Assembly (NCBI RefSeq): GCF_002355515.1
Contig: NZ_AP014809.1
Span: forward strand, 3,558,501-3,622,500
Source of the DNA: Methylorubrum populi
GTDB lineage: Bacteria; Pseudomonadota; Alphaproteobacteria; Rhizobiales; Beijerinckiaceae
DNA: 64,000 bases
Direction of reading: 5' to 3'
Position 1 is the stretch's first letter; each line of letters begins with the position of its first letter. Below the pieces are notes generated by a model. It saw only the letters and a program-made list of their open reading frames with translations. It searched no databases and was not told the origin of the DNA. Both the position numbers and the translations under genes were made by a program. This document shows, in pieces, positions 62,121 to 64,000 of this stretch.

Positions 62121-63581
62121 TCAGGCTGTCGCGATCTCTTTGAGGTAGTGCGCGGCGGCCTCTCCGTCGGCGGCGCCGGACGCGAAGCCGACATAGCCGT
62201 CGGGCCGCACCAAGTGCAGGCGCCCCGGCGCCGGATTCCGGCGCGGCACGGGCTGGACCAGGCCGGGGAAGCGGGCGGCGAGCGCGGCGCCCGCCTCTTC
62301 ATCCGCCGCGTAGAGGACGAAGCGCGGGTCGGCGCCCGCGCCCGGCGGCGGCCCGTCCGCATCCTCGGGCCGCCAGCGCCGGCCGGCCCCCGGCCCGACG
62401 GAGAGCGGGGAGCCGGGATAGCCGATCTCGATCTCGCTCATGGTCGCGGCCATCCGCCGCCGCACCGCGTGGAGGCCGAGGACCCACCCCAGCGCGCGGT
62501 TGCGGACCGCCTGGGCCGCCGGATTGGCGAGCGTCGCCAGAGCGGTGAGCCGCCCGGCATTGCGCAGCACCGTCTCGCCGACGGCGTTGCGCTCCGGGCT
62601 GTAGCTGTCGAGGAGCCGTGGGCCGGCCTCGCCCCGAAGCACCAGGGCAAGCCTCCAGGCGAGGTTCACCGCATCCTGCATGCCGGTGTTCATGCCCTGG
62701 CCGCCGGCCGGGCTGTGGATATGCGCGGCATCCCCCGCCAGGAACACGCGACCGCTGCGGTATTCGGAGACCTTGCGCTCGTGGATGCGGAAACGGCTGA
62801 GCCAGACCGGATCGGAGACGCGGATTCCGGGCCCGGCGCGGGCGGCGACGAGCGCCTGCACCTCGTCCAGCGTCGGATCCGGCCGCGGCCGTGCATCCGC
62901 CCGGCTGACGGTCGCGACCACGCGCGCCCGGCCACCGGGAATCGGGAAGATCACGAACGGCCCGTCCCGGTGGAGATAGACGGCGATCTCGTCGCCTGGC
63001 GGGACGCCCGCGCCGTCGAGGCGGATATCGGCGAGCAGCCACTCGTCGCCCTGCGCGGAGCCGCGGAAGGCCAGGCCGAGCCCGTGGCGCACGGCGCTGT
63101 GGGCGCCGTCGCAGCCAAGCAGGAAAGGGGTCGTCACGGTCTCCTGCCGCCCGTCCGCGCGGGAGAGCCGCGCCTCCACGCCGTCCGGCCCCTGCGAGAA
63201 GGCGAGAAGCTCGACCTCCCGCTCGACCGCAACCCCGAAGGAGCCGAGATGCTCGGTCAGCAACCGCTCGGTGTCGCGCTGCGGGATCATCAGTCCGAAG
63301 GCGTAGGGGCTGGCGATGTCGGAAAAGTCCGGGCCTCCGAGCACCCGGCCACCGGCGCGCAGCCTCGCGCCGCGGGCACGCAGGCCCGCCGCGAGGAAGG
63401 CCTCGGTGCAGCCCATCCGGTCCATCAGTTCGAGGGTACGCGACCAGACGACCAGCGCCTTCGAGGTCTGCGTCGCTCGGGCCGCGCGGTCGATCAGCCG
63501 GACGCCGACGCCGTAACGCGCCAGCTCGCAGGCGAGCGTCAGACCGACCGGCCCGGCGCCGACGATCAGGATCGTTTCCAT
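62121..63581 (-). CDS. FAD-dependent aromatic-ring monooxygenase
   Basis: A 486-residue flavoprotein monooxygenase of the PHBH/phenol-hydroxylase family. The ADP-binding GxGxxG (IVGAGPVGLTLACELARYGV) is at residues 5-24, the DG-type region LLGCDGAHSAVRHGLG is near 152-167, and the second FAD block GRVFLAGDAAHIHSPAGGQG, MNTGMQDAVNLAWRLALVLR near 275-315. NAD(P)H-driven hydroxylation of an aromatic or polyketide-like substrate is expected; which one is unknown. Stands alone, divergent from queA. Confidence 0.92.
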   Translation of the reverse strand: METILIVGAGPVGLTLACELARYGVGVRLIDRAARATQTSKALVVWSRTLELMDRMGCTEAFLAAGLRARGARLRAGGRVLGGPDFSDIASPYAFGLMIPQRDTERLLTEHLGSFGVAVEREVELLAFSQGPDGVEARLSRADGRQETVTTPFLLGCDGAHSAVRHGLGLAFRGSAQGDEWLLADIRLDGAGVPPGDEIAVYLHRDGPFVIFPIPGGRARVVATVSRADARPRPDPTLDEVQALVAARAGPGIRVSDPVWLSRFRIHERKVSEYRSGRVFLAGDAAHIHSPAGGQGMNTGMQDAVNLAWRLALVLRGEAGPRLLDSYSPERNAVGETVLRNAGRLTALATLANPAAQAVRNRALGWVLGLHAVRRRMAATMSEIEIGYPGSPLSVGPGAGRRWRPEDADGPPPGAGADPRFVLYAADEEAGAALAARFPGLVQPVPRRNPAPGRLHLVRPDGYVGFASGAADGEAAAHYLKEIATA

Positions 63582-63670
63582 TCCCGTCTCCGGGCGTCAT
63601 GCTGCGCCGAGCCTCGCCCCGGATCAATCCGCCATTTGCGTCGCGCGCCCATCCGTGCTGATGGCGCGGC

Positions 63671-64000
63671 ATGCGCGTAGACCTGTTCGATTTCGAGTTG
63701 CCGGAGGCTGCGATCGCGCTGCGGCCGGCGAGCCCCCGCGACGCGAGCCGCCTGCTCGTGGTGCGCCCCGGCGAACCATTGGCGGATCGCGGCGTGCGCG
63801 ACCTGCCCGCGCTCCTGAATCCGGGCGACGCCCTCGTCTTCAACGACACGCGGGTGATCCCGGCCCGCCTCTCCGGCATCCGCCACCGGGCAGGTGGCTC
63901 CGGCCAGCGCTGCGAGGCGATGCTGCATCTGCGCGAGGCGCCCGACCGCTGGCGCGCCTTCGCCCGCCCGGCCAAGCGCCTGGCCCCCGGCGACCGCATC
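63671..64000 (+). CDS. queA: S-adenosylmethionine:tRNA ribosyltransferase-isomerase QueA, cut at right edge
   Basis: The first 110 codons of QueA, which transfers the ribosyl unit of SAM to preQ1 in tRNA to give epoxyqueuosine. The opening [20 protein letters not shown], then ASRLLVV and the [20 protein letters not shown] block ([12 protein letters not shown] is diagnostic) are present. The protein is normally about 350 residues; the remainder lies beyond 64000. ATG 63671. Confidence 0.94.
   Translation, partial: MRVDLFDFELPEAAIALRPASPRDASRLLVVRPGEPLADRGVRDLPALLNPGDALVFNDTRVIPARLSGIRHRAGGSGQRCEAMLHLREAPDRWRAFARPAKRLAPGDRI

Overview
The window looks like chromosome of a GC-rich, flagellated alphaproteobacterium. 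The best guess is a Methylobacterium/Methylorubrum-type member of the Hyphomicrobiales. This is inferred from the base composition and from gene types typical of that class: FliX, the flgI-cheL-flbY and flgFGAH/fliLM flagellar blocks, an IalB-family protein, a Porin_2-like fragment, a GcrA-like C-terminus, a GCG_CRPN protein and a single-cysteine DksA. No 16S or other species marker is present. No tRNA, rRNA or CRISPR array was found.

Layout. 1-7.6 kb is nitrogen metabolism: a minus-strand urease cluster (ureD, a fused ureAB, an HD alarmone-hydrolase-like gene, a DUF1003 gene, then ureC running off the left edge), a RutF-like flavin reductase and an 8-oxoguanine-deaminase-like amidohydrolase. 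7.9-19.5 kb is mixed housekeeping: small secreted proteins, a GcrA-like protein, UDP-glucuronate 4-epimerase plus UDP-glucose dehydrogenase (sugar nucleotides for envelope polysaccharide), a VanZ-like protein, threonine dehydratase, a tandem PilZ protein, SlyX, a miniature porin-like protein, DksA and an SGNH-type acetylation-like protein. 19.6-27.75 kb is a one-strand island: three different tyrosine recombinases, two small coiled-coil proteins and a RecD2-like helicase. It resembles Tn554/RIT-type recombinase-based elements and lies between the SGNH-type gene and an AlgI-like MBOAT gene.

30-40.7 kb is a flagellar block: fliX divergent from flgI-cheL-flbY, then flgFGAH on the minus strand divergent from fliL-fliM, a DUF6468-type gene and a MotE-like gene. 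Near-consensus sigma-54 promoters, sharing an identical 11-base core, precede flgI and flgF. This fits FliX/FlbD-type control. 40.7-44.4 kb holds glutathione peroxidase, an IalB-family protein, a lytic transglycosylase, a quinone-reductase-like protein and a GFA-family protein. 44.5-49.4 kb is a complete C4-dicarboxylate module: dctA with a sigma-54 promoter and an upstream palindrome, divergent from the translationally coupled dctB-dctD. Two cyclic-di-GMP genes follow (49.4-53.7 kb), then gatB, a methyltransferase, an iron-uptake-like operon (TonB-dependent receptor, PepSY membrane protein, small membrane protein), a CDF metal exporter, two small unknowns, an FAD monooxygenase and the start of queA at the right edge.

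The most interesting parts are the recombinase/helicase island and its placement, the urease operon with two unrelated genes inside it, the triple FliN-like tryptophan motif at the FliM N-terminus, and the readable sigma-54 control sites of the flagellar and dct genes.
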